Below, piece by piece: positions 46,351-47,667 of a stretch of 47,667 bases of DNA. The notes under the pieces were generated by a model. That model made no database searches. It saw nothing but the letters and a program-made list of their open reading frames with translations, and had not been told where the DNA came from. Source of the stretch: CAMQVM01 sp044433365 (GTDB taxonomy: Bacteria; Bacteroidota; Bacteroidia; Bacteroidales; Rikenellaceae); contig JAWXTR010000009.1 in NCBI GenBank assembly GCA_044433365.1, positions 1-47,667 of the forward strand. The letters run 5' to 3'. The position numbers and the translations under genes are program-made. Positions within the stretch are counted from its first letter, which is position 1. Every line of letters starts with the position of its first letter.

Positions 46351-46499
46351 AATTGGGAGTATACCACATCCTCGCTTATGCTTGAATATCAGTCATTTAT
46401 ATTAATTATTTTAATTTTACCACGAAAACTTATAAATTATAACCACGTATTCTCAGTTATATAGTAATCATACATAAAAAATAGATACACTATTTACTG

Positions 46500-46507
46500 C
46501 AAATGTA
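46500..46507 (-). promoter_or_regulatory. candidate -7 box of the capsule operon
   Basis: On the minus strand TACATTTG matches TAnnTTTG and lies about 150 bp before the upxY-like start, leaving room for an antitermination leader. No TTTG is found at 19-21 bp spacing (the nearest is 31 bp away), so support is weak. TAAATTTG at 46588-46581 is an alternative, with a TTTG 16 bp upstream. Confidence 0.3.
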
Positions 46508-47054
46508 AATAAAAAAATTGAATTAACGTAAAATTTATCAAACAAAATCTACATAAATAATCAATTTTTCAATAACATTCCAAATTTAAATAAATTATCT
46601 AAGCCAAATAAGCTAATAACCAAATAGTTACAAAAATACAAATTTTATCCTATTTTATAGTATTTACAGTTATTTTTTCAACAAATAAATTAAAAATAAT
46701 TATAAATTTAACATGATTACGATTTATTTGTATTGTAAGTTTATAAATTTACTTTTGAAACTAAGTAGGGTAAAATAATTATTGGTGTATTTTTAAAAGT
46801 GCTATTGGAGATGAGATTTTTTGCTATTGAATCGAAAATATAGTGGTTCTATATTGAGATTTAATAGTGAAAAATATCGCTCCAAGAGTGTTATTAAGAA
46901 TATGGCAATAATTGTTTTACACTACTTATAGTGAAATAGTTATTAGAAAAATAAAATTTTACTTTTTTATTTAAGTGACAATATGATGTAAAATATCTTA
47001 CAACGCTATTTTTTACCTATTTATTACATAATTTTTAAAATATTTTTTAAATTA

Positions 47055-47086
47055 TTTGGATATTTAATATAAAAGTTATATATTTG
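47055..47086 (+). promoter_or_regulatory. sigma-ABfr-type promoter of the PUR-like gene
   Basis: TTTG (47055-47058) and TATATTTG (47079-47086) are separated by 20 bp, a full match to the Bacteroidetes -33/-7 consensus. Transcription would start near 47093, giving a leader of about 60 bases. Confidence 0.75.
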
Positions 47087-47152
47087 TTGTTATTAATAAT
47101 GATTTATAATAATTTGTAATTAAATCACAAACCCAGTTAATAGCATAAAATT

Positions 47153-47530
47153 ATGGAAAATTTAAACAACAAATTTGGTGAGAGAAAAGAAGGATTTGAC
47201 AAAGCGGCATTTACTAAAGTTGTGTGGGCTGGTAGAAGAAGATATTTTTTTGATGTTTTATCGACAAAAGCTGGTGAAAAATATTTATCAATTACTGAAA
47301 GTCGTCGTAAACTAATGAAAGATGGCTCTTCGCAATTTGAAAATCAAAAACTATTTCTATTTAAAGAAGATTTCGAAAAGTTTGCAAACGCACTAACAGA
47401 GGTATTAGACTATATAGGAGATAACTACCCTGAAAATAATGTGAAATTAGACTCTCCTAAAGAGGAAGTTAAGTGTGATGAAGAGCTAGAAAGATTTAAA
47501 GCTACAGAGTTAAATTTTGAGAATTTATAA
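47153..47530 (+). CDS. PUR-alpha-like DNA/RNA-binding protein (DUF3276)
   Basis: A 125-residue protein with a single PUR-type domain (about 18-95): FTKVVWAGRRRYFFDVLSTK, KYLSITESRRKL and KLFLFKEDFEKFANALTEVL, the beta-beta-beta-helix repeat typical of bacterial PUR/DUF3276 proteins. Two such domains dimerise to bind single-stranded nucleic acid. The C-terminal 30 residues are acidic and probably flexible. It is the only plus-strand gene in the window, with its own promoter and a hairpin terminator. A role in stress or nucleic-acid handling is inferred from the fold only. Confidence 0.88.
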   Translation: MENLNNKFGERKEGFDKAAFTKVVWAGRRRYFFDVLSTKAGEKYLSITESRRKLMKDGSSQFENQKLFLFKEDFEKFANALTEVLDYIGDNYPENNVKLDSPKEEVKCDEELERFKATELNFENL

Positions 47531-47541
47531 GTTTTAATGCT

Positions 47542-47567
47542 AATTCGCAAAACCCCTTTTGCGAATT
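47542..47567 (+). terminator. stem-loop downstream of the PUR-like gene
   Basis: AATTCGCAAAA (47542-47552) and TTTTGCGAATT (47557-47567) form a perfect 11-bp stem with a CCCC loop, 11 bp after the stop. The following bases are not a strong U-run, although a T-rich tract occurs about 28 bp later. A second AT-only 11-bp stem lies at 47609-47633. Confidence 0.65.
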
Positions 47568-47667
47568 CTAAGACTTTTCCAAATAAAAAAGCAGTTTTTT
47601 TTAATAAAATTATATTTTTTGCAAAAATATAATAATTTAGGTTTTTTTAGACATAAGAGATTACCGG

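Larger units (their letters stand above)
46351..47152. other. 802-bp AT-rich divergent intergenic and leader region
   Basis: No gene was found. It separates the capsule operon (leftward) from the PUR-like gene (rightward). A promoter for the PUR-like gene is clear at its right end and a weaker candidate for the capsule unit lies near 46500. The part from 46740 to 46990 is less A/T-monotone and contains a CACTA-CTTA-TAGTG hairpin (46920-46933). I did not find a long inverted-repeat pair of the type that flanks invertible B. fragilis capsule promoters. Confidence 0.5.

Noticed and set aside
46464..46720. invertible promoter flanked by GTAATCAT / ATGATTAC
   Set aside because: Only 8 bp match, far shorter than the capsule-promoter inverted repeats known from B. 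fragilis; such a match is expected by chance in AT-rich DNA.
1..47667. CRISPR arrays, tRNA or rRNA genes, insertion sequences
   Set aside because: I saw no regularly spaced repeats, cloverleaf-type sequences, rRNA motifs or transposase-like reading frames on either strand.

Overview
The window reads as a chromosomal segment of an AT-rich Bacteroidales bacterium; genus cannot be fixed from it. The evidence is a SusC/SusD outer-membrane pair with a membrane-spanning TPR/LuxR-type regulator, a UpxY-like NusG paralogue heading a capsule locus, a PUR-alpha-like DUF3276 protein, lineage-typical versions of IspG and PurF, and a TTTG-N20-TAtaTTTG promoter of the Bacteroidetes sigma-ABfr type. All genes but the last lie on the minus strand, so transcription runs from high to low coordinates. 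No tRNA, rRNA, CRISPR array, insertion sequence or phage gene was recognised.

Region 1 (1-9.3 kb): two overlapping genes for a LysO/DUF340-type amino-acid exporter (the second cut by the window edge), a SusD lipoprotein and SusC TonB-dependent receptor separated by an unusually long structured spacer, their likely regulator (periplasmic TPR, one membrane span, cytoplasmic LuxR-like HTH), a bacterial-PH-like membrane protein and a WbqC-family protein.

Region 2 (9.4-15.7 kb), housekeeping: ispG (isoprenoids), an LptF/LptG-type permease, tgt (queuosine in tRNA), a PurF-like amidophosphoribosyltransferase lacking the N-terminal nucleophilic cysteine, and folE (GTP cyclohydrolase I). The Tgt has serines at all three zinc cysteines.

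Region 3 (15.8-46.4 kb): a capsular or exopolysaccharide locus of about 30 kb, apparently one long minus-strand transcription unit with many start/stop overlaps. It begins with a UpxY-like antitermination factor, a WecA-like initiating phosphoglycosyltransferase, Wza, Wzc tyrosine autokinase and a Wzx flippase. Then come an FrhB-like ferredoxin protein and a pyruvyltransferase, and a long series of glycosyltransferases (GT2, GT4, a GT32-like capsule protein and a candidate fucosyltransferase-fold protein). Interspersed are a two-domain HAD protein, an acyltransferase, a Wzy-type polymerase, a nucleotidyltransferase/P-loop kinase fusion and an APH-like kinase. One GT4 gene is split by a frameshift. 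An OmpA-family gene and a strong intrinsic terminator follow. Paralogous GT4 and GT2 genes share nearly identical ends, which suggests recombination-driven diversification. Together the genes describe a Wzx/Wzy pathway: WecA-like initiation on undecaprenyl phosphate, extension by many transferases, decoration (pyruvyl, acyl, possibly phosphate), flipping, polymerisation and Wza/Wzc export.

Region 4 (46.4-47.7 kb): an 800-bp AT-rich divergent intergenic region, then the only plus-strand gene (PUR-like nucleic-acid-binding protein) with its own promoter and a hairpin terminator.
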